Source: Hydractinia symbiolongicarpus
Lineage: Eukaryota > Cnidaria > Hydrozoa > Anthoathecata > Hydractiniidae
Length of the DNA: 60,000 nt
Direction: 5' to 3'
NCBI RefSeq assembly: GCF_029227915.1
Contig: NC_079884.1
Coordinates: forward strand, 11,286,001-11,346,000
Positions 59,469 to 60,000 of this stretch are shown in pieces. A model generated the notes under the pieces. That model saw nothing but the letters and a program-made list of their open reading frames with translations, was not told the DNA's origin and made no database searches. Both the position numbers and the translations under genes were made by a program. The stretch's first letter is position 1. Each line of letters opens with the position of its first letter.

Positions 59469-60000
59469 ATGAAGAAGACTAATCAAGATGTTGTAGGTGG
59501 TAAGTGTATACGTAAAGATGAAGGTGTTTTGACTAGCACAGAGGAGGAGAATTATTATCAGAGGTTGCCTAACACTGAGTTAAATTGGAATGAGGATAAT
59601 TTGTCTGATTATGGTGTTGTAGAAGGGCTAGCTATGCAGATCAAGACAGAATGGGTAGTGGAGGCTATTAGGAAATTGAAGAGTGGCAAGGCAGCAGGAG
59701 TATCAGGTATTGTTGCAGAGATAGTAACAGCATCTGGACATATTGGAGTTGAGCTTATTACAAGTCTTGCTAATCAGATTATAAAGGATGGTGTTATTCC
59801 GAGTGAGTGGCAGTCAAGTGTAATAGTGAATTGTTTCAAGGGCAAGGGTGATGCATTAGAAAGGGGTAACTATAGAAGTTTGAAGTTGGTTGATCAAGTA
59901 ATGAAAGTTATTGAAAGAGTGATTGATAAGTTACTTAGAGAAAGAATTGATATAGATAAGATACAATTTGGTTTTGTTCCACGGCGTGACACTACAGATG
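59469..60000 (+). pseudogene. LINE reverse transcriptase, partial (runs off the window)
   Basis: One open frame runs from an ATG at 59469 to the window end without a stop. It opens KKTNQDVVGGKCIRKDEGV, continues through VVEAIRKLKSGKAAGVSG and GVIPSEWQSSVIVNCFKGKG, then ERGNYRSLKLVDQVMKVIERV and QFGFVPRR. These are the first RT blocks of a non-LTR retrotransposon (the K-x-GKA-x-G-x-SG block, P-x-W, KGKGD-x5-NYR, F-GF). A stop lies just upstream, so the copy appears 5'-truncated. The region between the opening motif and NTELNW seems shorter than in related elements I remember. Whether the rest of the RT (including the FADD box) is intact lies outside this window. Confidence 0.85.

Noticed and set aside
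1-60000. tRNA, rRNA, snRNA and CRISPR arrays
   Set aside because: No cloverleaf with intact A/B boxes, no rRNA-like conserved core and no spacer-repeat pattern was seen by eye; a covariance-model scan would be decisive.

Overview
The window is AT-rich, gene-poor animal nuclear DNA. Support comes from spliceosomal introns with GT/AG borders, many palindromic MITEs, simple repeats, BEL/Pao and LINE remnants, and a Crypton-derived tyrosine-recombinase-like gene. The style of the repeats and transposon families fits a cnidarian, perhaps a hydrozoan. That placement is an impression from composition and element types, not a proof, and I name no species.

Layout: 1-22116 is almost entirely non-coding. 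It holds a 40-bp tandem array at the left edge, several palindromic MITEs (4523-4631, 10654-10788, 12799-12875, 18361-18459, 20787-20931), a possible Crypton-like first exon at 10481, and a decayed BEL/Pao pol tail near 17555-17815. From 22123 to 28202 lies a complete, young DNA transposon of 6,080 bp with a 6-bp target duplication. It has terminal inverted repeats of more than 500 bp built from 21-bp and 30-bp units, and two intact genes on the same strand. From 28203 to 41300 there is non-coding DNA with minisatellites, a diverged tandem repeat and a homeodomain-core cluster. At 41994-43667 is an intronless 557-aa gene for a Q/H-rich protein ending in a tyrosine-recombinase-like (DUF3504-type) domain that stops before the HxxR and Tyr motifs. 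From 43668 to the end is mostly non-coding DNA with a few coding-like exons, G-rich repeats and, from 59469, the start of a LINE reverse transcriptase that runs off the window.

The central system is the transposon. Gene 1 is an IS3/retroviral-type DDE integrase (455 aa). Gene 2 is a five-exon gene whose predicted 648-aa product has a UBZ4-like C2HC finger and a HECT ubiquitin-ligase domain with its catalytic Cys. Each protein opens with a similar SAM-like domain, so the transposase and the E3 ligase may bind each other. Apart from a 60-bp (two-unit) indel the two terminal repeats look identical, and both genes are open, so the copy probably inserted recently and may still be autonomous. I think it belongs to or near the eukaryotic IS3EU group (6-bp duplications, TAY...RTA ends), but that assignment is from memory.
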